Part shown: piece by piece, positions 1 through 10,435 of the stretch
How the letters are laid out: each line of letters opens with the position of its first letter
Numbering within the stretch: position 1 is the stretch's first letter
Source: JBBDWK01 sp040902885
Lineage (GTDB): Bacteria; Acidobacteriota; Terriglobia; Bryobacterales; Bryobacteraceae
Assembly: GCA_040902885.1 (NCBI GenBank)
Contig: JBBDWK010000075.1
Coordinates: 1 to 64,000, forward strand
DNA: 64,000 bases
Reading direction: 5' to 3'
The notes under the pieces: generated by a model
Told to the model about the DNA's origin: nothing
What the model saw: only the letters and a program-made list of their open reading frames with translations
The model's database searches: none
Program-made: the position numbers and the translations under genes

Positions 1-62
1 ACCGGACAGATCACGTGTCAATAAAACCGGACAACTTGAAAAGCTAACGACAGGAGTGAGCG

Positions 63-1496
63 ATGAACCCAATTGAAGAAAACAAGCTGTTCATGACGCG
101 TCGCCACTTCTTTAGCTATTCCAGCCTCGGCATCGGGGCGACGGCGCTGGCGTCGCTGCTAGCGAAGGATTCGCGGGCGGCGGTTGGGCTGCCCGATCTG
201 CCGCACTTCGCGCCCAAGGCGAAGCGCGTCATTTATCTCTTCCAACACGGCGCGCCGTCGCAGCTCGATCTTTTCGACTACAAACCGAACCTTGGAAAGC
301 TGCGCGGCGAGGACCTGCCCGAGTCGATTCGCAAGGGACAGCGGCTCACGGGGATGACGGCCTACCAGGCGAAGTTTCCCACGGCGCCCTCCATATTTCA
401 GTTCAAGCAGAGCGGCCAGTCGGGAACGTGGCTGAGCGAGCTGCTGCCGCACACGGCGAAGGTTGCCGACGAGATCAGCGTGATCCGGTCGCTGCGCACC
501 GAAGCCATCAACCACGACCCCGCGGTCACTTTCTTCCAGACCGGTTTCCAGCTTGCCGGACGGCCCAGCATCGGAGCGTGGACTTCATACGGGCTGGGGA
601 GCGAGAACCAGGATCTGCCGGCGTTCGTGGTGATGGTTTCGCAAGGCGTAGGAGGCACCCAGGCGCTGGCCGACCGCCAGTGGGGCAGCGGCTTTCTGCC
701 GACGCGCTTCCAGGGCGTCAAGTTCCGGTCCGGCAGCGACCCGGTTCTCTACCTGTCCAACCCGGCCGGTTATTCGGATACAGCGCGGCGCCGCTATCTG
801 GACGACCTCGCCAAGCTGAACGAGTTGAAGCTGAAGGAATATCGGGACCCCGAGATTGCCACGCGCGTCTCGCAATACGAGATGGCGTACCGCATGCAGA
901 GCTCGGTCCCGGAGTTGGCGGATCTCTCGAAGGAGCCGGAATCGGTATTTGAGATGTACGGTCCGGATGCGCGCAAGCCGGGCAGCTATGCGGCCAACTG
1001 CATTCTCGCGCGGCGGCTCGCGGAGCGCGGCGTGCGCTTCATCCAGCTCTTTCACAGAGGCTGGGACCAGCACAGCAACCTGCCGAAGGACATCCGGGGG
1101 CAGTGCCTGCAGAACGACCAGCCTTCGGGGGCCCTGATTCAGGATTTGAAGCAGCGCGGCCTGCTGGAGGAAACACTGGTGATCTGGGGCGGCGAGTTCG
1201 GGCGCACGGTCTACTCCCAGGGCAAGCTCACGGAAGACAATTACGGCCGCGACCACCATCCCCGGTGCTTCGCGATGTGGATGGCGGGCGGAGGCATCAA
1301 GGGAGGCGTCACTTACGGCGAGACGGACGATTTCAGTTATAACATCGTCGAGGACCCGGTGGAGATTCACGACCTGCACGCCACCATCCTGCACTGTCTG
1401 GGCGTGGACCACACAAAGTTAACTTTCAAATTTCAGGGCCGGCACTACCGCCTGACGGACGTGCATGGCAACGTGATCCGGAAGATTTTGAGTTAG
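63..1496 (+). CDS. DUF1501 domain-containing protein with Tat-like leader
   Basis: The 477-residue product begins with an RRHFF twin-arginine-like motif and a hydrophobic stretch, so it is probably exported. The body is DUF1501, a sulfatase/alkaline-phosphatase-fold family: it has the early FQHGAPSQLDLFD segment, a central GWDQHSN segment and the late VIWGGEFGR and GRDHHP motifs. AGGAG at 52-56 lies 6 bases before the ATG and supports this start. In Planctomycetes and Acidobacteria such genes usually follow a PSD1 (DUF1549/DUF1553) gene; any partner here would lie left of the window. It is a paralogue of the protein at 9007-10431. The substrate is unknown. Confidence 0.93.
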   Translation: MNPIEENKLFMTRRHFFSYSSLGIGATALASLLAKDSRAAVGLPDLPHFAPKAKRVIYLFQHGAPSQLDLFDYKPNLGKLRGEDLPESIRKGQRLTGMTAYQAKFPTAPSIFQFKQSGQSGTWLSELLPHTAKVADEISVIRSLRTEAINHDPAVTFFQTGFQLAGRPSIGAWTSYGLGSENQDLPAFVVMVSQGVGGTQALADRQWGSGFLPTRFQGVKFRSGSDPVLYLSNPAGYSDTARRRYLDDLAKLNELKLKEYRDPEIATRVSQYEMAYRMQSSVPELADLSKEPESVFEMYGPDARKPGSYAANCILARRLAERGVRFIQLFHRGWDQHSNLPKDIRGQCLQNDQPSGALIQDLKQRGLLEETLVIWGGEFGRTVYSQGKLTEDNYGRDHHPRCFAMWMAGGGIKGGVTYGETDDFSYNIVEDPVEIHDLHATILHCLGVDHTKLTFKFQGRHYRLTDVHGNVIRKILS

Positions 1497-1518
1497 CCCA
1501 CACCAAGCACGCTATAAT
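1488..1518 (+). promoter_or_regulatory. Candidate sigma-70 promoter for the xdhC-like gene
   Basis: A perfect TATAAT lies at 1513-1518 and a weak TTGAGT at 1488-1493, 19 bases apart. The ATG at 1526 is only seven bases past the -10 box, which would give a leaderless or nearly leaderless transcript. No Shine-Dalgarno sequence fits between them. The -35 box overlaps the stop region of the DUF1501 gene. Confidence 0.5.
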
Positions 1519-1525
1519 CGGGACA

Positions 1526-2362
1526 ATGGACATTTACGACGAGCTGATCCGGCTCCGGCGGTTGGGTCAGAAATGTGCCATAGCCACCATCGTGGACGTG
1601 CGCGGCTCCATTCCCAGTTACGAGAGCGCCAAGCTGCTGGTGCGGGAGGACGGGTCGATGATGGGCACCATCGGGGGCGGTTGCGTGGAGGCCGAAGTCT
1701 GGAATGCCGCCCGCGACGTGATTTCGTCCGAGAGGCCGAAGCACATGACCTTCAATCTCGGCCAGGACGCCGCGTACGATAACGGCCTCATCTGCGGGGG
1801 GCAACTGGACGTATTCGTGGAGCCGATCGTCCCCTCGCCGCGCGCCTTCATCTTCGGCGCCGGGCACATCTCGAAGAGCCTCTCGCGAGTCGCCTCGCTG
1901 GCCGGATTCGCCACGGTCGTCGTCGACAATCGCGAAACCTTCGCCAACCGGGAGCGGTTCCCGGAAGCGGACGAGATTTTCGCCGGCGAGTACGAAGACG
2001 TTTTTCCCCAGCTCGTCGTCAATGAGCACAGCTATCTGATCATCGTGACGCGCGGCCACCGCGACGATATGCGCGTGCTGCGGTGGGCCGCCGCTACTCC
2101 CGCCCGCTACGTTTCCATGATCGGCAGCAAGCGCAAAGTCATCGGCGTGGTGAAGGAGCTCGAAAAAGAGGGCCTCTCGCGGGAGGCGCTGAGCCGCATT
2201 TATGCGCCGATGGGCCTGGAGATCGGGGCCGTGTCGCCGGAAGAGATCGCCATATCGGTGTGCGCGGAGATGATCGCCGTCCGCCGCAACGCCGAATCCA
2301 ACTGGCGCGGCGTCTCGAAGTCCCTCTTCGCCAGGGAGGAATCCCGGGCCTTGTTGAAGTGA
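1526..2362 (+). CDS. XdhC/CoxI family protein (molybdenum hydroxylase maturation)
   Basis: The 278-residue protein has the two-part XdhC layout. An N-terminal XdhC/CoxI domain (about residues 1-70) includes SIPSYESAKLLVREDGSMMG and GGGCVE. A C-terminal Rossmann-type domain starts at FIFGAGHISKSL (about residue 108) and includes MIGSKRK. Family members insert sulfurated molybdenum cofactor into xanthine dehydrogenase or CO dehydrogenase-type enzymes. The next gene encodes a MobA-like nucleotidyltransferase and overlaps it by 4 bases (GTGA), a classic pairing for making the cytosine dinucleotide form of the cofactor. No molybdenum hydroxylase subunit is visible in the window. Translation may be leaderless. 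Confidence 0.9.
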   Translation: MDIYDELIRLRRLGQKCAIATIVDVRGSIPSYESAKLLVREDGSMMGTIGGGCVEAEVWNAARDVISSERPKHMTFNLGQDAAYDNGLICGGQLDVFVEPIVPSPRAFIFGAGHISKSLSRVASLAGFATVVVDNRETFANRERFPEADEIFAGEYEDVFPQLVVNEHSYLIIVTRGHRDDMRVLRWAAATPARYVSMIGSKRKVIGVVKELEKEGLSREALSRIYAPMGLEIGAVSPEEIAISVCAEMIAVRRNAESNWRGVSKSLFAREESRALLK

Positions 2363-2955
2363 ACCCCGGAGGGAAGGTTGCCGGCCTGATTCTGGCTGCC
2401 GGCGAATCGCGGCGGATGGGGTCGCCGAAGGCGCTGCTCGAGTATCGGGGAGAGACTTTTCTGGATAACCTGATCGGCTCGCTCTCGGGCTTCTGCTCGC
2501 CGGTGATCGTGGTTCTCGGCCACGAGGCCGGCACGATCCGCGCGGGCATTTCACGCGGCCGCGAGGTCCGCATTACCGTGAACGGCGACTACGCACTCGG
2601 GCAGTTCAGTTCCATGCAGTGCGGAATGAGGGCGGTACCTCCGAAGTGCGCCGGCGTCCTGTTCACCCTGGTGGACCATCCGCGCGTGGCCGCTTCGACG
2701 CTGACAGCGCTTGTCGCCGAGCCGCTCCCGCTGCTGGCCATTCCCCGTTATGAAGGACGCCGCGGCCACCCGGTCTTTTTTTCGCGAGAGTTGATTCCGC
2801 AATTTTTAGACTTGCCGCCCGGCTCCGACGCGCGCGTCCTGATCCGGCGTTATGCCGAACGCACGCGCTACCTGGATGTCGCCGACGCGGGCGTGGTGGC
2901 CGATGTGGACGACCCTGAGGCCTACCGCCGGCTGATTGCGGGCGCTACCCAATGA
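2359..2955 (+). CDS. Molybdenum cofactor cytidylyltransferase-like NTP transferase (MobA/MocA-like)
   Basis: The product is 198 residues from a GTG that overlaps the xdhC stop as GTGA. The frame stays open upstream to 2083, but that part lies inside xdhC, and the family motif LILAAGESRRMGSPKALL starts about 9 residues after this GTG. Other nucleotidyltransferase features are VIVVLGHEA, the FTLVDHPRV metal and nucleotide site, and GHPVFF. This fits MocA-type enzymes, which transfer CMP to molybdopterin. GGAGGA at 2335-2340 may be the ribosome site, with long spacing. It overlaps the next gene by 4 bases (ATGA), so the three genes are probably translationally coupled. Confidence 0.86.
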   Translation: MNPGGKVAGLILAAGESRRMGSPKALLEYRGETFLDNLIGSLSGFCSPVIVVLGHEAGTIRAGISRGREVRITVNGDYALGQFSSMQCGMRAVPPKCAGVLFTLVDHPRVAASTLTALVAEPLPLLAIPRYEGRRGHPVFFSRELIPQFLDLPPGSDARVLIRRYAERTRYLDVADAGVVADVDDPEAYRRLIAGATQ

Positions 2956-5294
2956 ACTTCCGCCGCAAGATCCTGCGCCGCTACATTCCGGCCGCGCTCG
3001 CGCTGCTGCTGCTGGCCGCTGCGGCGGCGCCGTTTTTGCACGCGGACCGCTTCGGGCATGCCATCCGCGTGGCCCTGGAAGCCGCATTGCACCGGGACGT
3101 GGAGATTGGCGAGGTGCGTTTCACACTGGTTCGCGGACCCGCTTTTGCCATCGGGAACGTAGTGATCCACGAGGATCCCGCGTTCGGCATCGAGCCGCTA
3201 GCGTATGTGGAACGCCTGGAAGCCCGCCCCAGCCTGCTTGCGCTTCTGCGCGGGCGGCTGGAGTTCGCTTCGCTTCGCCTTGTCTCGCCGAGCGTGAACC
3301 TGGCGAAAAATATGGAGCCTTCCGGCCGCTGGAATTTCGAGGGGCTGATCGCCGGCGCCGCCATCGCCGCTCTCCCGAATATTCAGATGGATACCGGGCG
3401 CATCAACTTCAAAATTGGCGATACCAAGTCGGTCTTTTATTTCATGAATACCGACCTGGAGATTTCCTCGCCCGGTTTGAGCGGCATGGGAGATCTTCGC
3501 TTTTCGGGCGAAGCGGCCCGTGCGGACAGAGCTTCGCGCGGTCTCGGCAATTTCACCGGACGGGGACATTACGGCGAATCGGGCGTGGATCTGAACCTTC
3601 AACTAGAGAAGACCGCGATCGGCGAAATCACTGCCTTGATTTACGGGAGGGATGCCGGCATTCACGGGCTGATCTCTTCTCGGGCCCACCTCTCCGGTCC
3701 ATTGCACGATGCGAAGATTCGCGGCGATCTGTATTTGGAGGACGTTCATCGCTGGGACCTGATGCCGCCTCACGGCGGCGGATGGAACCTGGCCTTCCAG
3801 GGACGCCTGAACTTCGCCGGGCAATTCCTGGAGCTGGAGTCCTTCTCCCAAAATGGGAAGCCTTTGCCGCTGGCGGTCCGCTTCCGCGCCTCGGATTACC
3901 TGTCGCAGCCCCGCTGGGGTGTCTCGGTGAACTGCAACCGGCTGCCCGTGGAGCCGCTCATTGAGGTGGCGCGCCACATGGGCGCCGGGCTGCCGGAAAA
4001 CTGGACGCTGGCTGGAAACGTGGAAGGCGCGGTCAGCTATTCGCATCCCGGCGATTGGCAAGGCCAGATCGTGTTTCAAGAAGCGAGCTTCTCGCTGTTT
4101 GACGCGCCGGCGCTGCGCATGCAGCGCGGCCGGATGTTCTTCGAGGGAGGAAGAGTTCGCCTCGCGTCCTCTTCGGTGCACGCCGTGGACGGCGATGAAG
4201 CCACGCTCGACGGAGCGTACGACCTCGACTCCCAGGCTTTCCATTTCTCCATCACGACCGAATCCATGAACGTGGCGTCGCTCCGGGCCCAGGTTGCTTT
4301 GGCCGCGGTTCCATTGCTTGAACAGGTGAGGACCGGATCGTGGAAAGGCAGACTGCGCTACGATCGTACCGTCGCCGCTTCCGGTGAACCCGCTGGCGTC
4401 CGCGATGGATGGAGCGGCCGCTTTCAGTTGACCGGCGCCGAGATTCCAATACCGGGTATTCCCAAACCGCTCGAAGTCGCGTCCGCCAACATCGCTCTGA
4501 ACGGCCCCCGCCTGGAGGTGGATCGTCTGCACGCGGCGGTCGGCGAGATAAGGCTGCAGGGCGACTATCGTTACGAGCCGCGAGCCGTCCGCCCGCACCG
4601 ATTCCGGCTCAATGTTCCGGAGTTGGACGTGGAAGAACTCGAGCGATTGTTCCTTCCGACGCTCCGGCGCAGCCGCGGAATTATAGCGCGCACGCTCGGA
4701 ATTACGCGAAGCGGCACGCCGGCGTGGTTGCGCGACCGGCACGCCTCCGGCACAATCCGCGTCGCGGTGCTGCGTCTCGGCGATCTGCGCCTGGATCGTT
4801 TTCAGACGCATGTGTTGTGGGATGGCGCTCGCGTGGAGTTGGGAGAAGCCGGCGGCCACTGGCAGGGCGCGAGTGCCAACGGGAGGGTTTCCATCGACCT
4901 GACTGAAAGCGCGCCGGTCTACCGATCCACATTCGACTTGAATTCGGCCGGCTGGAAGGGAGGCAAGCTGGACCTTCAGGTCGCGCTCGAAACCAGCGGC
5001 ATCGGCAACGAGCTTCTCTCAAATCTCGAATCGCACGGCAGTTTCCGGGCGCAATCTCTCGAGCTGCCCCCTTCGGCCTCGATTAGCGCCGCCTCCGGCT
5101 CCTACCTGCTCAATTGGGAAGGCGGCAGTCCGCGCCTGCAAATCAGCGCCCTTGAAGCGGTGCTCGACGATGTCCTGTATTCCGGCCGGGGCGTGGCGCA
5201 GCCGGACGGACGTCTGCTGCTGCAGCTTTCGAATGGAGAGAAACAGTTGCGCCTCGGCGGGACCCTGGCGCGCCTGCGCGTCGAGCAACCTTGA
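2952..5294 (+). CDS. AsmA-like envelope protein
   Basis: The 780-residue protein has one N-terminal membrane anchor (about residues 11-28, rich in Leu and Ala). A long beta-rich periplasmic region follows, of the AsmA/DUF748 type: near the start it runs through EIGEVRF, YVERLEARPSLLALLRGRLE and RLVSPSVNL, where members have the conserved 'layer and leg' strands. AsmA-like proteins bridge or span the periplasm and affect outer-membrane lipid homeostasis. It is the last gene of an overlapping operon with the XdhC and MobA-like genes, although no functional link is obvious. Its last 152 bases are antisense to the gene ending at 5143. Confidence 0.82.
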   Translation: MNFRRKILRRYIPAALALLLLAAAAAPFLHADRFGHAIRVALEAALHRDVEIGEVRFTLVRGPAFAIGNVVIHEDPAFGIEPLAYVERLEARPSLLALLRGRLEFASLRLVSPSVNLAKNMEPSGRWNFEGLIAGAAIAALPNIQMDTGRINFKIGDTKSVFYFMNTDLEISSPGLSGMGDLRFSGEAARADRASRGLGNFTGRGHYGESGVDLNLQLEKTAIGEITALIYGRDAGIHGLISSRAHLSGPLHDAKIRGDLYLEDVHRWDLMPPHGGGWNLAFQGRLNFAGQFLELESFSQNGKPLPLAVRFRASDYLSQPRWGVSVNCNRLPVEPLIEVARHMGAGLPENWTLAGNVEGAVSYSHPGDWQGQIVFQEASFSLFDAPALRMQRGRMFFEGGRVRLASSSVHAVDGDEATLDGAYDLDSQAFHFSITTESMNVASLRAQVALAAVPLLEQVRTGSWKGRLRYDRTVAASGEPAGVRDGWSGRFQLTGAEIPIPGIPKPLEVASANIALNGPRLEVDRLHAAVGEIRLQGDYRYEPRAVRPHRFRLNVPELDVEELERLFLPTLRRSRGIIARTLGITRSGTPAWLRDRHASGTIRVAVLRLGDLRLDRFQTHVLWDGARVELGEAGGHWQGASANGRVSIDLTESAPVYRSTFDLNSAGWKGGKLDLQVALETSGIGNELLSNLESHGSFRAQSLELPPSASISAASGSYLLNWEGGSPRLQISALEAVLDDVLYSGRGVAQPDGRLLLQLSNGEKQLRLGGTLARLRVEQP

Positions 5295-5616
5295 GCAGTT
5301 CCGGCACCGGCTCCGAGGAGGTGAGCGCTTCCGGCTCTTCTTCCTCGGGAAGCTCCCGATACAGGTGGTGATGGTACGTGATCGAGCCGATTACGATCAC
5401 AAACAGGAGGGAAATCCCGATCCAGGTAAGGGGCCGCTCGCCGAGCGTGGCCCGCACCACCGCAAAAGCCAGTCCCGCGGAAAGTCCCAGCTTCCAATAC
5501 CATTCCAACAGGTCCAGGTGCTCCTGTCCGCCCACCTGGCTCCAAACCGTGAAAATAGCGATCAGCGCGATCAAAAACTCGATCGCCCCGCCGAGTCGCT
5601 CTAATTGGTGATTCAT
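5143..5616 (-). CDS. Small membrane protein of unknown function
   Basis: The first about 85 residues form three likely membrane segments (around FLIALIAIFTVW, LGLSAGLAFAVV and WIGISLLFVIVIGSI). They are followed by HHHLYRELPEEEEPEA, an acidic linker. I do not recognise a family. Residues from about 108 to the end (157) run antisense through the 3' end of the AsmA-like gene and have low-complexity, Arg-rich composition like shadow coding. The membrane part is therefore convincing, but the true C-terminus is doubtful. The next upstream gene on the other strand begins 46 bases away at 5662, so the two are divergent. Confidence 0.6.
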   Translation of the reverse strand: MNHQLERLGGAIEFLIALIAIFTVWSQVGGQEHLDLLEWYWKLGLSAGLAFAVVRATLGERPLTWIGISLLFVIVIGSITYHHHLYRELPEEEEPEALTSSEPVPELLKVARRAGAPGSRRGATVSLHSKAAAADVRPAAPRPGRNTGHRRAPLQGR

Positions 5617-5661
5617 GCAGGGGAACTTCTATCTTACGTTATTACGTTATTCTGATGAAAG

Positions 5662-6936
<1,275 letters not shown>

Positions 6937-6941
6937 GCGGA

Positions 6942-8195
<1,254 letters not shown>

Positions 8196-8200
8196 AGGAC

Positions 8201-8227
8201 GCAGGGCACGCGCGAGGCGTGCCCTGC
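8201..8227. terminator. Intergenic hairpin between convergent genes
   Basis: Perfect 11-bp arms GCAGGGCACGC (8201-8211) and GCGTGCCCTGC (8217-8227) flank a 5-base loop. It starts 6 bases after the permease stop and lies between two convergent genes. There is no T-run, so the hairpin could act in both directions or as an mRNA 3'-end stabiliser. Confidence 0.55.
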
Positions 8228-8252
8228 ATAAGAAATACGCCGGTTAGGGTCG

Positions 8253-8912
8253 CTATTGTTCGTGGTGCTGGTGCTGTGTTTCCGGAGTGGCGGTCCGGCC
8301 CCGTTCGCCTTCCATATTCAACTGATCGCCGATTCGCGCCTGGATTGCTTCCTCTTCTTTCACCATGTGCTGCAAGGTCTCTTGATCCAGTTTTCCCGTG
8401 ACCGAAAGATTCTCCCGTTGCTGGTACTTCCGGATGGCAGCCTTGGTACTCGACCCCACGACGCCATTGATCGGACCTTTGTACATGCCCTCATCCCTTA
8501 AAAATGATTGGATATAGCGAACCCGGAGACGAATCGGCTCCTGGGCCTCCATCGGCTCCACGCTTCGGGCGCGAGCGCCTTCGCCCTCATCCAGAGACAT
8601 GGCCATATGCTGCATTGTCTGCTGGTCCAATTGTCCGGTCACGGAAAGATTTTCCGAACGTTGATACTCACGCAATGCGGAGCGCGTTCGGGGTCCGCCG
8701 ATGCCGTCGGTCGGGCCATTGTAGAACCCCTTCTCCTTGAGTATCTTCTGGGCTTCGACCGTGCTGATCTGCCGCTGTTCCGTCGAACCCGTCTGTTGCG
8801 TCTGCTGGGCACTGCCGTGGTTGTGATGTCCTGCCGTGCCCGCCTCATGCGCGATGGCGACTGGCAACCCGGCCAGGCACATCGCTAGTAAAGCTCGATT
8901 AATGGTGACCAT
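8253..8912 (-). CDS. Exported protein with two peptidoglycan-binding (PG_binding_1) domains
   Basis: The 219-residue product has a signal peptide (about residues 1-20, cleavage near AIA-HE). Two PG_binding_1 repeats follow, at about residues 47-105 and 130-185. The repeats are close copies: REYQRSENLSVTGQLDQQTM against RKYQQRENLSVTGKLDQETL, so this is a recent internal duplication. Both ends are rich in His (HHNHGS near the start, HQHHEQ at the end), which might bind metal, although this is speculation. No catalytic domain is present. It lies convergent to the permeases and downstream of, but not clearly part of, the sulfatase/PSD1/DUF1501 operon. Confidence 0.85.
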   Translation of the reverse strand: MVTINRALLAMCLAGLPVAIAHEAGTAGHHNHGSAQQTQQTGSTEQRQISTVEAQKILKEKGFYNGPTDGIGGPRTRSALREYQRSENLSVTGQLDQQTMQHMAMSLDEGEGARARSVEPMEAQEPIRLRVRYIQSFLRDEGMYKGPINGVVGSSTKAAIRKYQQRENLSVTGKLDQETLQHMVKEEEAIQARIGDQLNMEGERGRTATPETQHQHHEQ

Positions 8913-9006
8913 TATTCCTCCACCTCCACTCGGAAAAGCATCTGTCCAGCCTTTGATTGCCGGGATACATGTTCTCCGGTGGGACGGGGAAGAACGTTAC
9001 GAGTAC

Positions 9007-10431
9007 TCAGGCCAGCAGCTTCCGAACGGGATCGCCGGCGACATCGGTGAGACGGAAGTCGCGGCCCTGAAACCGGAACGTCAGCTTCGTATGGTCCAGG
9101 CCGAGCAGGTGCAGAATGGTGGCGTGCAGATCGTGAACATGGACGGCATCTTCAACGGCATGAAAGCCCACATCGTCCGTACGTCCGACCGTCTGTCCGC
9201 CCTTGATGCCGCCGCCTGCCAGCCACGTCGAGTATGCGTCGATGTGGTGGTTGCGGCCGATGGATTTCGGTTCGCCGTCGCTGAAGGCCGTCCGCCCGAA
9301 CTCTCCGCCCCAGACGACCAGCGTGTTCTCCAGCAGCCCCCTCCGCTTCAGGTCTGTGACAAGCGCGGCGGATGGACGGTCCACCTCTCCGCAAACCTTC
9401 GTCAGCCCCTTGGCGATGTTGTTGTGATGGTCCCAATCCGTGTGATACACCTGCACGCAGCGAACACCGCGCTCCACCAGACGGCGCGCCAGCAGACAGT
9501 TGTTCGCGAATGAGTTCTTTCCCGGCTCCGCGCCATAGAGTTCCAGGGTCTCCTTCGACTCGCCGGCCAAATCCATCAGCTCCGGCCCGCTGGTCTGCAT
9601 ACGGTAGGCCGTCTCGTAGGAAGCGATGCGGGTGAGAATCTCATCGTCGCCGCTTTCTTCGTAGCGAAGCCCGTTCAGGTCGCGAATGGCCGCCAGAGCG
9701 CGCGACTGGCGCTCCGGCGTCACTCCGGGCTGGCTGGCGAGATTGAAGACCGGCTCCGAGCCCGGTAGAAACGGCACGCCCTGGTATGTGCTCGGCAGGA
9801 AACCGCTGCCCCAGATTAGCGGCCCGTTGCGCGGACCGCGCGGGCCGCTCTGCAGAGCCACGAAACCCGGTAAGCTCTCCGACTCGCTGCCCAAACCATA
9901 CGTGATCCAAGCTCCGAGACTGGGACGGCCGGGAACGATGGAGCCGGTATGCGCGAAAATCTTCGCCGGCGCATGATTGAAGTTTTCGGTCTTCATCGAA
10001 TTCACGATTGCGATATCGTCCGCAATCGATCCGATCTGCGGCAGCAGCTCCGAAACGCGGCTGCCGCTCTGTCCCTGCGCCAGGAATTTCCATTGAGAGC
10101 CCAGCATCTTCTGGCCGGCCATGCGCTCCATGAAGGCGAACCGCTTGCCCTTGATCAGAGATTCCGGCAGGGGCTGCCCGTCCAGCTCTTGCAGCTTCGG
10201 TTTGTAATCGAACATGTCGAGCTGGCTCGGGCCGCCGGCCATGAACAGATAAACGATGCTTTTCGCCCGGGCCGGAAAGTGGGACGGCCTGGGCGCCATT
10301 GGATTCGGCGGCGTGTCCGCGCCGAGCGACTTTGCCAGCAGCGAAGACAAAGCGATCCGGCCGAGGCCGACTCCGCAATCCCGAAAGAAATGGCGGCGTG
10401 TGCGGAAGAGCAACTGCTGTTCGGAGATCAT
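9007..10431 (-). CDS. DUF1501 domain-containing protein with Tat-like leader
   Basis: The 474-residue protein has a twin-arginine-like start (RRHFFRDCGVGLGRIALSSL) and the DUF1501 motifs YLFMAGGPSQLDMFDYKP, HTDWDHHNN, VVWGGEFGRTAF and GRNHH. It is closely related to the protein at 63-1496. It starts 4 bases after the PSD1 gene stop and is the last gene of the sulfatase > PSD1 > DUF1501 operon. In Planctomycetes and Acidobacteria, DUF1501 and PSD1 proteins form a recurring pair presumed to act on polymers or sulfated compounds in the periplasm. The biochemical role has not been shown. Confidence 0.93.
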   Translation of the reverse strand: MISEQQLLFRTRRHFFRDCGVGLGRIALSSLLAKSLGADTPPNPMAPRPSHFPARAKSIVYLFMAGGPSQLDMFDYKPKLQELDGQPLPESLIKGKRFAFMERMAGQKMLGSQWKFLAQGQSGSRVSELLPQIGSIADDIAIVNSMKTENFNHAPAKIFAHTGSIVPGRPSLGAWITYGLGSESESLPGFVALQSGPRGPRNGPLIWGSGFLPSTYQGVPFLPGSEPVFNLASQPGVTPERQSRALAAIRDLNGLRYEESGDDEILTRIASYETAYRMQTSGPELMDLAGESKETLELYGAEPGKNSFANNCLLARRLVERGVRCVQVYHTDWDHHNNIAKGLTKVCGEVDRPSAALVTDLKRRGLLENTLVVWGGEFGRTAFSDGEPKSIGRNHHIDAYSTWLAGGGIKGGQTVGRTDDVGFHAVEDAVHVHDLHATILHLLGLDHTKLTFRFQGRDFRLTDVAGDPVRKLLA

Positions 10432-10435
10432 GAGC

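Noticed and set aside
1..62. Short direct repeat ACCGGACA at 1-8 and 26-33
   Set aside because: Two short copies at the window edge are not enough to call a feature; context to the left is missing.
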